55,941 bases of DNA from Cellvibrionales bacterium UBA7375 (GTDB lineage: Bacteria; Pseudomonadota; Gammaproteobacteria; Pseudomonadales; Porticoccaceae). How positions within the stretch are numbered: position 1 is the first letter of the stretch; every line of letters starts with the position of its first letter. The DNA lies in NCBI GenBank assembly GCA_949487135.1, contig CATAJQ010000033.1, positions 1-55,941 of the forward strand, read 5' to 3'. The position numbers and the translations under genes are program-made. The notes beneath the pieces were generated by a model, which saw nothing but the letters and a program-made list of their open reading frames with translations, was not told the origin of the DNA and did not search any database. Positions 19,684 through 29,084 of the stretch are shown one piece after another.

Positions 19684-19712
19684 AAAAAAACCCCGATATA
19701 TCGGGGTTTTTT
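19684..19712. terminator. Bidirectional terminator between rsd and the FKBP gene
   Basis: A perfect 12-bp inverted repeat (AAAAAACCCCGA / TCGGGGTTTTTT) with a TATA loop gives a GC core flanked by A and T runs. It reads as an intrinsic terminator on both strands and lies between the convergent stops of rsd and the FKBP lipoprotein gene. Confidence 0.93.
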
Positions 19713-19726
19713 GCTTAAAGGATACA

Positions 19727-20467
19727 TTAGTCCTTTTCAGCCTTAGAGACATCCGCCGTCAGCAACTCAACTTCAAAAATCAATACTGAATTAGGTCCGA
19801 TCGGTCCTTGACCACCCGCACCATAACCCAAATCTGCAGGAATATATAACTCCCACTTCGATCCTTCAGTCATTAGCTGTAGCGCCTCAGTCCAACCAGG
19901 GATAACCTGAGTAACACCAAATTTAACCGGCAAACCGCGCTTAATAGAACTATCGAACTCAGTGCCATCCAAAAGTCTTCCCGCATAATGAACCTCAACT
20001 GTACTCTCTTTAGAGGGCTTAACACCTGTTCCCGCAGTGATGATTTTATACTGTAGGCCTGATTCTGTGGTAACAACACCCTCTTTTGCGCCGTTAGTCT
20101 CAAGGAAAGCTGCGCCTTCCTTTAAGTTAGCTTTCGATTCAAGCTCGGCAGCTTCTTGCTCTGCTTTCTGCATTTCCTCACGCTTAGCCATCATCTGCTG
20201 TTGGAACGCCTGGATAGTGGCACTCGTTTCCTCTTCACTAAGTTTAGATTCCAACTTAGCTACACCATCGGCAAAACCCTGCTGATAAGCTGCAAGATCT
20301 AAATCAATACCGGTAGAACCAATACCTTTGCCATTTTCCATACCCATTAGGTAACTCACCTTTTGATTCTGCGTATCAATTGTCACTACCTCTGCCTCCT
20401 TTGCCTTCTCATGACCACAGGCTGTAATGCCTAGTGTAATGATTGAAATCAAGCTAATTTTTTTCAT
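19727..20467 (-). CDS. FKBP-type peptidyl-prolyl isomerase lipoprotein (FkpA/Mip type)
   Basis: This 246-aa envelope protein has a lipoprotein signal (MKKISLISIITLGITAC, lipobox ITAC), so it should be lipidated and face the periplasm. The N-terminal part (about residues 35-125) is the helical FKBP_N dimerisation region, including a glutamate- and alanine-rich stretch. The C-terminal FKBP domain carries VEVHYAGRLLDGTEFDSS, VIPGWTEAL and LGYGAGG. It should catalyse proline cis-trans isomerisation and act as a folding chaperone, as FkpA and Mip do. It is monocistronic. Confidence 0.9.
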   Translation of the reverse strand: MKKISLISIITLGITACGHEKAKEAEVVTIDTQNQKVSYLMGMENGKGIGSTGIDLDLAAYQQGFADGVAKLESKLSEEETSATIQAFQQQMMAKREEMQKAEQEAAELESKANLKEGAAFLETNGAKEGVVTTESGLQYKIITAGTGVKPSKESTVEVHYAGRLLDGTEFDSSIKRGLPVKFGVTQVIPGWTEALQLMTEGSKWELYIPADLGYGAGGQGPIGPNSVLIFEVELLTADVSKAEKD

Positions 20468-20572
20468 CTTTTTTTCCCAATAATTAAATTTAAATTTCTT
20501 AGTGATTAGTTTAGGCTATTTTTAAGACTAAAAAAATCTTAAATCGTTCGCTTTTGCTTACTAAAACTGGAA

Positions 20573-21262
20573 TTATAGCGTTCTTTCCGCCATAAGATCC
20601 CATACTCCGTGCCCCAATCTTTCACCTCGCCGCTCAAATTTTGTCAGCGGTCTAAAATCAGGCCTTGGCACATAGTCTTGTGCCATATTTTTAAACCCAT
20701 CTGCCTCACCGACCAACTCTAACATTTGCTCAGCATAGGGTTGCCAATCAGTGGCCATATGGACAATGCCACCCAGCCGTAACTTTTCACGGATTAGCTG
20801 TAAAAATTTTGGCTGAATAATGCGTCGTTTATTATGCTTTTTTTTGTGCCAAGGATCGGGGAAATAAATTTGCACCCTATCCAAGCTGCCATCGGCAAAG
20901 CACTCATTTAGCACATCGGTTGCATCTGCAAGATACACCCTAAGATTGCTAATATTTTTTTCTTGGGCGGCGTTAATTAGGCTGCCAACCCCGGGCGGAT
21001 GAACCTCTATACCGATAAAATCTGTATCTGGCTGCGCCTCTACCATCTCTAAAAGTGAGCCACCCATGCCAAAGCCAATCTCAACAACCTTGGGGTTATT
21101 GCGGCCAAACACAGTATCAAGCTCTATGGCTTCATCAGCTAATCGCAGACCGTAGGTATCCCAACCTAATTCAAAGGCGCTGCGCTGAGCCTTGGTCATA
21201 CGACCAGCCCTCACCACAAAGCTGCGAATTGTTTTATCGCGGTATTCTGGCTTAATTTCCAT
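20573..21262 (-). CDS. trmB: tRNA (guanine-N7)-methyltransferase
   Basis: TrmB makes m7G46 in the variable loop of tRNAs using SAM. The SAM-binding motif is EIGFGMGGSLLEM near residue 62. The family PDPWHKKKHNKRR motif near residue 135 and the C-terminal TKFERRGERLGHGVWDL segment are diagnostic. Length is 229 aa. The ATG follows directly on the stop codon of the upstream DUF423 gene, so the two are co-transcribed. Confidence 0.96.
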   Translation of the reverse strand: MEIKPEYRDKTIRSFVVRAGRMTKAQRSAFELGWDTYGLRLADEAIELDTVFGRNNPKVVEIGFGMGGSLLEMVEAQPDTDFIGIEVHPPGVGSLINAAQEKNISNLRVYLADATDVLNECFADGSLDRVQIYFPDPWHKKKHNKRRIIQPKFLQLIREKLRLGGIVHMATDWQPYAEQMLELVGEADGFKNMAQDYVPRPDFRPLTKFERRGERLGHGVWDLMAERTL

Positions 21263-21640
21263 CTATTTTTCTCTTACTGCTGCTAGTAATAACATTATCC
21301 AGCCGATCATAAATGATAAGCCGCCCAGAGGTGTGATCATGGCTAATTGTGAAATATTGGTGGCAATAAGCAGGTATAGAGAGCCACAAAAAAGAATCAT
21401 CCCCAGCAGAAAAAACCCTGCGGCATTTTTTTTCCAGCGCCTCGCTAATAATTTATCATCAATACCCATCAGCCCTAGCAGCGCCAGGGTATGGAATATT
21501 TGATACTGCACAGCAGTCTCTAATGTATCCATGCGTTTAGCCGTTAACACCGCCTCGAGTATATGAGCGGCAAATGCGCCAATCACTACCGAAAACAGCC
21601 CGCTAATCGCGACCACTTTTATCCAAAATATTTTATTCAT
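21263..21640 (-). CDS. DUF423 family membrane protein
   Basis: This 125-aa protein is a member of the DUF423 (YgdD) family, small inner-membrane proteins of unknown function. It shows about four hydrophobic segments, with the family motif GAFAAHILE near residue 21, and IFHTLALLGLMG near residue 48. It is immediately upstream of trmB with no intergenic base and downstream of the rpoH terminator. Confidence 0.85.
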   Translation of the reverse strand: MNKIFWIKVVAISGLFSVVIGAFAAHILEAVLTAKRMDTLETAVQYQIFHTLALLGLMGIDDKLLARRWKKNAAGFFLLGMILFCGSLYLLIATNISQLAMITPLGGLSFMIGWIMLLLAAVREK

Positions 21641-21647
21641 AGGTATA

Positions 21648-21683
21648 AAAAAACCGCATAGTTAGAAATAGCCTATGCGGTTT
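21648..21683 (-). terminator. rpoH intrinsic terminator
   Basis: On the minus strand a 10-bp stem (AAACCGCATA / TATGCGGTTT) with a 13-nt loop is followed by a run of T residues. It begins about 22 bp after the rpoH stop and separates rpoH from DUF423-trmB. Confidence 0.85.
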
Positions 21684-21705
21684 AATACTTCTCTCTATTG
21701 ATTGA

Positions 21706-22560
21706 TTAGGCTTCCATGGCAACACGAACTTTATTCATCGCATTTTTTTCAAGCTGACGGATTCTTTCTGCAGAAACGCCATATTCATCGGCTAACTGAT
21801 GCAGAGTTGCTTTGTCGTCATCTAACCATCGACGCTGGAGGATATCTTGGCTGCGTTGATCTAAGGATTGCACGGCTAAACCAAGTCGTGCATTGCTATC
21901 ATTTTCAAAATCTTGATTTTCAACCTGCTCTGCTGGGTTTGCGCTTTTATCTTCGAGGTAGAGTGCCCGCGCATAGGCTTTTTTTTCATCATCGTCATCG
22001 TCCGGCGCATCAAAACAGGCATCGTGGGCCGCGAGACGCTTTTCCATTTCCATAACATCTTTTACTTCAACGCCTAAATCATCCGCAACAGCTTTGGCTT
22101 CATCTGCAGATAGCCACTGCAACTGCTTCTTAGCCCCACGAAGGTTAAAGAACAGTTTTCTTTGGGATTTTGTCGTGGCGACTTTAACGATTCTCCAATT
22201 GCGCAGAATAAACTCATGAATCTCTGCCTTGATCCAGTGCACTGCAAAAGACACCAAACGAGCGCCTTTTTCAGGATTGAAGCGTTTAACCGCCTTCATT
22301 AAGCCAACGTTACCCTCTTGGATCAAATCGCCCAACGGCAAGCCATAACCATTGTATGAGCGTGCGATATGCACAACAAATCGGAGGTGCGCCATCACCA
22401 TACGACGAGCTGCCTCAAGATCGCCTTTATAGTAAAGTGCCTCACCAAGCGAGCGCTCTTCATCCACAGATAAAATGGGCACAGAAGCAGTCCCCTGAAT
22501 GTAAGCATTCAGGTTAGCGCCAGGACTCATCCAGTCCATTGTTTGGAGTGATTTACTCAT
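21706..22560 (-). CDS. rpoH: RNA polymerase sigma-32 (heat shock)
   Basis: RpoH directs RNA polymerase to heat-shock promoters. The 284-aa protein has sigma region 2 ([14 protein letters not shown]...[13 protein letters not shown]) and region 4.2 helix-turn-helix near the C-terminus ([20 protein letters not shown]). The RpoH box, QRKLFFNLR, is intact near residue 132 and separates it from RpoD and RpoS. It lies downstream of ftsX on the same strand with its own putative promoter in the 116-bp gap. The usual RpoH translation thermosensor could not be judged by eye. Confidence 0.96.
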   Translation of the reverse strand: MSKSLQTMDWMSPGANLNAYIQGTASVPILSVDEERSLGEALYYKGDLEAARRMVMAHLRFVVHIARSYNGYGLPLGDLIQEGNVGLMKAVKRFNPEKGARLVSFAVHWIKAEIHEFILRNWRIVKVATTKSQRKLFFNLRGAKKQLQWLSADEAKAVADDLGVEVKDVMEMEKRLAAHDACFDAPDDDDDEKKAYARALYLEDKSANPAEQVENQDFENDSNARLGLAVQSLDQRSQDILQRRWLDDDKATLHQLADEYGVSAERIRQLEKNAMNKVRVAMEA

Positions 22561-22591
22561 ACTTAAAAAATTTATCTTGTCTAAGCCGTCT

Positions 22592-22600
22592 ATTATAGCA
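22592..22600 (-). promoter_or_regulatory. Candidate rpoH promoter (extended -10)
   Basis: On the minus strand TGCTATAAT is a perfect -10 hexamer with the extended TG element, 31 bp upstream of the rpoH ATG. No good -35 is at the standard distance, which is tolerated by extended -10 promoters. Confidence 0.45.
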
Positions 22601-22676
22601 GAATTTAATAAATAGTGCCTAATGCGTGAATTTCAAGTTAATTTGAAGATAACTAACAAATATTACGCCTGTATTT

Positions 22677-23660
22677 CTATTTTGGTTTTATCCCCTTAAG
22701 GTGCCTGCCAACTGCTAGCCAGGAACCACAGAGCCCAAGCACTCCACCAGTCGCAACCAATAGCATACAGCCTTGAAGCCCTGGGCCATTGAGCCTATAT
22801 TGACTACCATAAAGCTCACTGAGATGCGTAATCGAGGCGCCCAGCCACCAAAAGCCTAAAACCAAGATCAGTGAGGCCCCCATAGCACCCATCAGACCCA
22901 TTAACAGTCCAGAGTATAAAAAGGGTCTTCTCACATAGGCATCAGTACCGCCGACTAGTTTGACGACGGTAATTTCTTGCCGACGGCTGTGAATCGCCAA
23001 TCTAATACTATTGCCGATAATCACTAAGACTCCCATGCCGAGAACTGCACCCAAAGCTAAAACAATCTTTTGTCCTATTTGAGTCAAGCTTTGCAGCCTC
23101 TGCAACCACAGCATATCAAGCTGGGCATCTTCAACTTGAGTAATCAACTTTATTTTGTTGACCAGCTGACTGGCTTGATCTGGCATTGGCGACTCGGCTT
23201 TAGGCGTAATAATAAATACTGGCGGCAGTGGATTGGCCTCCAGGGACCCTAAGGCTGAACCAAACCCAGAGCTATGTACAAATTCTTCAAGTGCTTGGTC
23301 GGGAGAGATATAAACCACTGATTTAACTTCTGGTATTGCTTCTAGCTGTTGCTTAATCGTCGCAACCTGTTTTGATGACGTATCGCTGGCTAGATATGCG
23401 GTGATCTGGGAGAAAGATTCAAAACTACTACCCAGTTGGCGGGCGTTATCCACGGTCACAAAAAGTGTCGCCGGCAGCGATAGCGCAATCGCAATCACTG
23501 AGGTAGTCATAATGGTTTGAAGCGGCTCTTTAGCCAATCTGTTAAAACTATCTTGAATGGTATGCAAGTGATGACCGCATGCTGACCTTATGCCAGCGAT
23601 AAGACCAACTTTTATGCCCGCTCCACCGCGACGAGAACGAGTATCAGAAGATTGAACCAT
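22677..23660 (-). CDS. ftsX: Cell division protein FtsX
   Basis: FtsX is the four-helix membrane partner of FtsE at the division ring; the complex activates peptidoglycan amidases from the periplasmic side. A hydrophobic helix near residue 55 is followed by an extracytoplasmic domain (about residues 80-200) and three C-terminal helices. Start choice is uncertain: ATG at 23660 (327 aa) or ATG at 23675 (332 aa); both overlap the end of ftsE. The long basic N-terminus is typical of gammaproteobacterial FtsX. Confidence 0.93.
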   Translation of the reverse strand: MVQSSDTRSRRGGAGIKVGLIAGIRSACGHHLHTIQDSFNRLAKEPLQTIMTTSVIAIALSLPATLFVTVDNARQLGSSFESFSQITAYLASDTSSKQVATIKQQLEAIPEVKSVVYISPDQALEEFVHSSGFGSALGSLEANPLPPVFIITPKAESPMPDQASQLVNKIKLITQVEDAQLDMLWLQRLQSLTQIGQKIVLALGAVLGMGVLVIIGNSIRLAIHSRRQEITVVKLVGGTDAYVRRPFLYSGLLMGLMGAMGASLILVLGFWWLGASITHLSELYGSQYRLNGPGLQGCMLLVATGGVLGLCGSWLAVGRHLKGIKPK

Positions 23661-24324
23661 CGATACCCCCATCATCTACCACCATACCCTGGTGCAAACG
23701 AATAATTCTGTTTTTCATGCGGTTAATTAGGTCAATATCGTGGGTTGCAATTAATACGGTTACGCCAACATCTTGAAAGCGCCGAAAAAGCGCCATAATC
23801 TCTGCCGACAGTGCTGGATCTAAGTTACCTGTCGGCTCATCAGCTAAAAGTATTCGTGGCTTGTGCACCACCGCTCGAGCAATGCCTACTCGCTGTTGTT
23901 CGCCGCCTGAAAGCATCATTGGGCTATGTCGCTCTTTTGATAACAGCCCCACACCATCAAGTGCAGCGCGAACTCGACGGCCAATTTCTTTGCGCGGTTG
24001 CCCCGCCACCTGCAGCGGCAATGCTACATTGTCAAAAACACTGCGATCCATCAATAATTGGTGATCTTGAAACACAACCCCTAGCTGCCGGCGATAACTT
24101 GGAATTTTGCTATTGGCTAAGCGATTTATATTTTTACCATTGATAAGCAAGGTTCCGGCGCTTGGGCGCTCAAGTAGCATTAGCAATTTAAGCAGAGTGC
24201 TCTTGCCCGCACCAGAATGTCCTGTTAAGAACGCCAATTCGCCGGCATTAATCTGTAAATTGATATTACTCAGCGCCTCATCGCCGCCTGGATAACGCTT
24301 GCTGAGATTATCAAAGTAGATCAT
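23644..24324 (-). CDS. ftsE: Cell division ATP-binding protein FtsE
   Basis: FtsE is the ABC-type ATPase that drives FtsX. Walker A is GHSGAGKSTLLKLL (near residue 36), the signature is LSGGEQQRVGIARA (near residue 138), and Walker B is ILLADEPTGNLDP. Length is 226 aa, as usual. The ftsY-ftsE-ftsX order is conserved; the gap after ftsY is 3 bp and the ftsX start lies inside the ftsE end, so expression is coupled. Confidence 0.97.
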   Translation of the reverse strand: MIYFDNLSKRYPGGDEALSNINLQINAGELAFLTGHSGAGKSTLLKLLMLLERPSAGTLLINGKNINRLANSKIPSYRRQLGVVFQDHQLLMDRSVFDNVALPLQVAGQPRKEIGRRVRAALDGVGLLSKERHSPMMLSGGEQQRVGIARAVVHKPRILLADEPTGNLDPALSAEIMALFRRFQDVGVTVLIATHDIDLINRMKNRIIRLHQGMVVDDGGIDGSIF

Positions 24325-24327
24325 TGT

Positions 24328-25365
24328 TTACTCGTCCTGCTCAGTACCCATTAATGCTTCGATAAAGTCGCTGGCAACAAAAGGCTGAAGATCTTCTTGT
24401 CCCTCACCCACGCCTATGTAGCGAATGGGTGTTGAGAACTGTTGTGCTAAGGCGAAAATAACTCCTCCTTTTGCAGTGCCATCTAACTTGGTTAGCGCGA
24501 TACCAGAAACGCCTACTGATTGATTGAATTGGGTCATTTGAGCCACTGCATTTTGTCCGGTCCCTGCATCTAATACTAGCAGAACTTCGTGCGGGGCTGC
24601 GTCATCTAGCTTGCCGACTACGCGCTTAACCTTTTCTAACTCTTCCATCAGGTTGGCTTTGTTATGTAACCTTCCGGCAGTATCGGCAATAACTACATCA
24701 ATACCGCGACTTTTGGCCGCCTGAATGGCATCAAAAATAACTGAGGCACTGTCAGCACCCGTATGCTGAGCAACAACGGGTACCTTATTGCGCTCGCCCC
24801 AGGCTTGCAATTGCTCCACCGCAGCCGCTCTAAAGGTATCGCCTGCCGCCAACAATACTGACTGTCCCTGCTGTCTTAAGCGATTAGCTATTTTGCCAAT
24901 GGTCGTAGTTTTGCCAACACCATTGACTCCCACAACCAATATTACATAGGGGCCATTGTCTGATTCTGGAATCAGTGCCATTTCACAGAGCTGTAGTTTG
25001 GCATGCAGTAATTTCTTAAGCGCTAAATGCAGTGCAGCGCCGTCTTGCAGCTGATTTCGCTTCACTTGCTCAGTCAGTTGTTTAATAATCGATTCGGTTA
25101 CTTCAATGCCTACATCAGCAACCAATAAAAGGGTTTCTAACTCTTCTAAAATCTCTGCATTAATGACTTTTTTACCAAGAAACAAGCTGCCAAAACCGCT
25201 GTTAGTTCGAGACAGCGCGTTGCGCATTCGCCGCAAAAAAGTTTGAGTTGTTTTTTTGTCACCAGAATTTGACTGAGCGGCATTTTCAGAGGCGCTACTG
25301 GCACCTGATTCTGAATTATCGCGCTTAAATCGATCAAAAAAAGATTTTTTTTCTGGCTGGTCCAT
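24328..25365 (-). CDS. ftsY: Signal recognition particle receptor FtsY
   Basis: FtsY is the membrane-associated GTPase that receives ribosome-SRP complexes and passes them to SecYEG and YidC. The acidic, low-complexity N-terminal A region is short (about 45 residues), giving 345 aa against about 500 in E. coli. The NG domain is complete, with GVNGVGKTTTIGKIA (G1, near residue 150), DTAGRLHNK (G3) and TKLDGTAKGG (G4). It is the first gene of ftsY-ftsE-ftsX and is divergent from rsmD, the usual arrangement. Confidence 0.97.
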   Translation of the reverse strand: MDQPEKKSFFDRFKRDNSESGASSASENAAQSNSGDKKTTQTFLRRMRNALSRTNSGFGSLFLGKKVINAEILEELETLLLVADVGIEVTESIIKQLTEQVKRNQLQDGAALHLALKKLLHAKLQLCEMALIPESDNGPYVILVVGVNGVGKTTTIGKIANRLRQQGQSVLLAAGDTFRAAAVEQLQAWGERNKVPVVAQHTGADSASVIFDAIQAAKSRGIDVVIADTAGRLHNKANLMEELEKVKRVVGKLDDAAPHEVLLVLDAGTGQNAVAQMTQFNQSVGVSGIALTKLDGTAKGGVIFALAQQFSTPIRYIGVGEGQEDLQPFVASDFIEALMGTEQDE

Positions 25366-25488
25366 TGATTTAAAAAGCTCCCATTAAAAAATGTTTGGTT
25401 TTCAGCATTGACGGCATCTAGTGTATCCTATCCCCGACAACAGTCCCATCACTAAGGGCTTTATAATTTGACTGGGAGCGATTTTCCA

Positions 25489-26088
25489 TTGGCAACAAAA
25501 ACAACTAACCAAACACCGGAATCTGTTCGGCTTATTGCTGGAAAATGGCGCAGTAGAACCCTAAAATTTATCGCTACCAATGGGTTGCGCCCTACTGGGA
25601 GTCGCATTAGAGAAACGCTATTTAACTGGTTAGCGCCTTCTATCGAAGGAGCCAGATGCCTTGACCTATTTGCCGGCTCAGGAGCTCTGTGCTTTGAAGC
25701 GCTATCCAGAGGTGCTAAAAGCTGTACCGCACTTGAGAACAATAGGCCTGCTATTGCTCAATTAACCAACAATAAAGCTATGCTAAATGCGACGGATCTT
25801 GATATTGTTGCCACAGATACCATTAATTTTCTCGGCAACAACACCACAAGTTCCCAATTTGATGTAGTTTTTTTAGATCCTCCATTTGATCAAAAACTGC
25901 ATTTAAGGGTAGCGCAGTTGTTGACTGGGGGTGGTTGGCTGGCAGAAAATGCCTTAATTTATTGCGAGCTGCCCCTAGCAGAGCCTCAGCCTATGCTAGA
26001 TAATTGGCAGCTATTGAAAGCTAAAACTGCCGGCAATGTGCGTTTTTGCCTTTTTGCATACGTTGAGCAAAGCGGTTTAATTAAGTAA
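25489..26088 (+). CDS. rsmD: 16S rRNA (guanine-966-N2)-methyltransferase
   Basis: RsmD methylates G966 of 16S rRNA with SAM. The N-terminal VRLIAGKWRSRTLKF, the SAM motif DLFAGSGALCFEALSRGA and the catalytic VFLDPPFDQ motif are all visible. The start is uncertain: TTG at 25489 (199 aa, GGGAG about 10 bp upstream) or TTG at 25468 (206 aa); no ATG is available before the conserved domain. It is divergent from ftsY and followed by coaD after 39 bp. Confidence 0.93.
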   Translation: MATKTTNQTPESVRLIAGKWRSRTLKFIATNGLRPTGSRIRETLFNWLAPSIEGARCLDLFAGSGALCFEALSRGAKSCTALENNRPAIAQLTNNKAMLNATDLDIVATDTINFLGNNTTSSQFDVVFLDPPFDQKLHLRVAQLLTGGGWLAENALIYCELPLAEPQPMLDNWQLLKAKTAGNVRFCLFAYVEQSGLIK

Positions 26089-26115
26089 GATGCTTTTCCT
26101 AAATTTAGCAGTTAG

Positions 26116-26610
<495 letters not shown>

Positions 26611-26622
26611 ACCTCAAAAAGT

Positions 26623-27429
26623 TTAAGTTTGGCACTTGGGACAAAACACTGAGCTTCGCTGCCCCAGTTTCATTTCCTTAAGGGTGGTATTACAAACATT
26701 ACAGGGTTCACCCCCACGGCCGTAAACATCTAAAGATTGTTGAAAATATCCGGGCTGACCGTCACTATTTACAAAGTCGCGCAACGTTGTACCGCCCTGA
26801 TGAATCGCTGCCGCTAAAACGTCCTTAATATTTTTTGCCAGCTCGTCGTAACGCTTTTTAGATATATTACAGGCCGCCCGATCTGGACGAATACCACTGC
26901 GAAAAAGCGCCTCTGACGCATAGATATTACCGACACCTACAACCACTGAATTGGTCATAATAAACGGCTTTACTGCCATTTTTCGCTTGCGAGAGGCACT
27001 GTATAGATGGCCGCCATAAAACTCATCGGATAGGGGTTCTGGCCCCAAATTACCTAGCTGCGAATGCTCCGCAGATGACCAAAGCCAACATCCAAATCGA
27101 CGCGGATCGTGGTAGCGCAGTGCCTGGTGGTTGGCTAGCTGCATTTCAATATGATCGTGCTTGCGCCAATTTTCGCTGGGGTTAACAATCCTCAGGCTTC
27201 CGCTCATACCTAGGTGAATTAAAATCGATCCATTATCCAGCTGTAAAACAATATATTTTGCCCGGCGGGTTAACTGCCTAATTGTTTGGCCGCGAACAAT
27301 GTCTTGAATACTATCCGTTACCGGCCACCGAAGTTTTGGCTGGCGAACGGTGATGTCAGTAATTTTTTGGCCATCAATATAGGGCGCTATACCCCTAAGT
27401 GTGGTTTCTACTTCTGGTAATTCAGGCAT
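26623..27429 (-). CDS. mutM: Formamidopyrimidine-DNA glycosylase
   Basis: MutM excises 8-oxoguanine and formamidopyrimidines and nicks the abasic site. The catalytic N-terminus PELPEVETT follows the initiator Met, as required because Pro2 is the nucleophile. The helix-two-turn-helix region includes [13 protein letters not shown] (near residue 165). The C-terminal zinc finger has C-x2-C at CNVC and C-x2-C at CPKC. Length is 268 aa. It is convergent with coaD, 12 bp away. Confidence 0.97.
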   Translation of the reverse strand: MPELPEVETTLRGIAPYIDGQKITDITVRQPKLRWPVTDSIQDIVRGQTIRQLTRRAKYIVLQLDNGSILIHLGMSGSLRIVNPSENWRKHDHIEMQLANHQALRYHDPRRFGCWLWSSAEHSQLGNLGPEPLSDEFYGGHLYSASRKRKMAVKPFIMTNSVVVGVGNIYASEALFRSGIRPDRAACNISKKRYDELAKNIKDVLAAAIHQGGTTLRDFVNSDGQPGYFQQSLDVYGRGGEPCNVCNTTLKEMKLGQRSSVFCPKCQT

Positions 27430-27587
27430 AATTTTAAACGGTCACCCTAGGGCACAAAAATCGACTATTAAGGATTAGAATAACATAGAAAAACCATAAG
27501 CCTGACGAATGAATGACTAGTAATTTTTTTTAATTGCAGTAGAATCCACATCAGTGCCAAAGACCGACCAACAGAGGCTTTACTAAA

Positions 27588-27992
27588 ATGGCTTTAGGAA
27601 AAAGACGCAAAGGAGAAGATGATTCTCAAATTGATTTAACGCCCATGCTCGACGTGGTGTTTATCATGCTGATTTTCTTTATTGTAACCGCCTCATTCGT
27701 CAATGAAACTGGCCTCAATGTTGATCGCCCACCGACTACCGATCAACCACCACCCGATTCAGCCAATACCAATATCGTATTTAGGGTCTCTGAGAGTAAT
27801 GAAATTATGCTTGAGGGACGCAGAATCGATATCCGCTCTGTGCGCGCTAATGTAGAGCGCTTACATGCAGAAAAGCCTGAAGCGAAGGTGATTATTAACT
27901 CCCACCCGAAAGCTAAAACTGAAATCTTTGTTATGATTTCTGATCAGGCTAGAGAAGCGGGTGTTTACAATATTTCTCTGTCTACCGATTAA
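27588..27992 (+). CDS. exbD: ExbD/TolR family biopolymer transport protein
   Basis: This 134-aa protein has the ExbD/TolR plan: a short cytoplasmic N-terminus, one transmembrane helix at about residues 22-40, and a periplasmic domain. The helix carries the essential aspartate in LTPMLDVVFIMLIFFIV. Such proteins work with an ExbB/TolQ partner and, in Ton systems, with TonB to move energy from the proton gradient to the outer membrane. No exbB, tolQ or tonB gene is nearby, so it is an orphan here. It is divergent from mutM. Confidence 0.9.
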   Translation: MALGKRRKGEDDSQIDLTPMLDVVFIMLIFFIVTASFVNETGLNVDRPPTTDQPPPDSANTNIVFRVSESNEIMLEGRRIDIRSVRANVERLHAEKPEAKVIINSHPKAKTEIFVMISDQAREAGVYNISLSTD

Positions 27993-28127
27993 ATCTAGCG
28001 CTCTCCTCGGCCAATAGATTGGCGGTTGCTTCAAGATACGACCTTAAGCCTTGCATTTAAGTGTGGCTGTGCGATTATTAGTCTAAATTATAAGACCATA
28101 ATCAATGGCTGTTATTTAGGGCAACAT

Positions 28128-29072
28128 ATGATCCAGTTAGATCTAAATTCTGTTTCGCTGATTCGGCAAAACCTCCCTGCTTTCGGCAAAATTAGCCCGC
28201 AACAACCGCACATTGAATGGCTAGACGCCTATCTATCTCTATATAAACTTCCGAATTTAGGCAATAGCTTAGCGTTTTACTGCGGCACCTTACAAGCGAA
28301 CCAACAATCCGTCTTTGCCGCCGCTTGGGAACCTCCTAAGCCTGAGGGTACAGCCATTATTCTGCATGGCTACTTAGATAATCTGGGGTTATTTGGACAT
28401 CTTATTAATTATTTATTGAGTAAAAATTTAACGGTTGTTTGTTTTGATTTACCCGGCCTTGGATTATCCGATGGCGAGCACGCTTATATTGACGATTTTT
28501 CTAGCTATACAGCGGCACTAGAGGCAATCCTGCAACTATGCCAACAGCAATTTACTGCACCCTATCACGGTCTAGGCCAGAGTACCGGAGGCGCCATTTT
28601 ATTAAAGCATCTACTTGATAATGAGCCCGCCGGAGACTATCCGTTTAACAGCCTAAATTTACTTGCCCCTCTGCTTCACCCCAAAGGCTGGTGGTTAAAC
28701 CGACATCTTCTGCCCTGGGTAAAGCCCTTTAGAAAATCACTTAAACGGCGTTATGGCAACAGCTCCCATGACCAAGAGTTTCTGTCCTTTATCCGTCAAA
28801 AGGACATTTTTCAACCTAAGACTATGCCAATGCCTTGGTTTGTGGCGGCGGAAAAATGGGCGCGGGAGTTTGAAGGATCCTCAGGAAGCACGTTTTCGGT
28901 TAATGTGATTCAGGGTACTGGCGATACAACCCTTGACTGGCAATACAATTTGAAAATTTTTAAGAAAAAGTTACCCAATATGAAATTGCATGTTATTGAG
29001 GATGCCTACCACCATATGGCGAATGAAGCTGTGGACATTCGCAGCCAGATTTTTGATGCAATGGAGCTATAA
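28128..29072 (+). CDS. Alpha/beta hydrolase, possible monoacylglycerol lipase-type
   Basis: This protein has an alpha/beta hydrolase fold. The oxyanion region IILHGYLDN is near residue 75, DLPGLGLSDGE near residue 107, the nucleophile Ser is in GLGQSTGGAIL (GxSxG, near residue 150), and the likely catalytic His is in DAYHHMANE near residue 300. I start at ATG 28128 (314 aa), preceded by AGGG; an in-frame TTG 34 codons upstream adds an unconserved stretch. It resembles the serine aminopeptidase/monoglyceride lipase group, but the substrate cannot be inferred. No signal peptide is seen. Confidence 0.75.
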   Translation: MIQLDLNSVSLIRQNLPAFGKISPQQPHIEWLDAYLSLYKLPNLGNSLAFYCGTLQANQQSVFAAAWEPPKPEGTAIILHGYLDNLGLFGHLINYLLSKNLTVVCFDLPGLGLSDGEHAYIDDFSSYTAALEAILQLCQQQFTAPYHGLGQSTGGAILLKHLLDNEPAGDYPFNSLNLLAPLLHPKGWWLNRHLLPWVKPFRKSLKRRYGNSSHDQEFLSFIRQKDIFQPKTMPMPWFVAAEKWAREFEGSSGSTFSVNVIQGTGDTTLDWQYNLKIFKKKLPNMKLHVIEDAYHHMANEAVDIRSQIFDAMEL

Positions 29073-29084
29073 CAGGGCTACTAA

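Noticed and set aside
28026-28127. N-terminal extension of the alpha/beta hydrolase from a TTG start
   Set aside because: The extension has no family similarity, and a good ATG with AGGG upstream lies at 28128.
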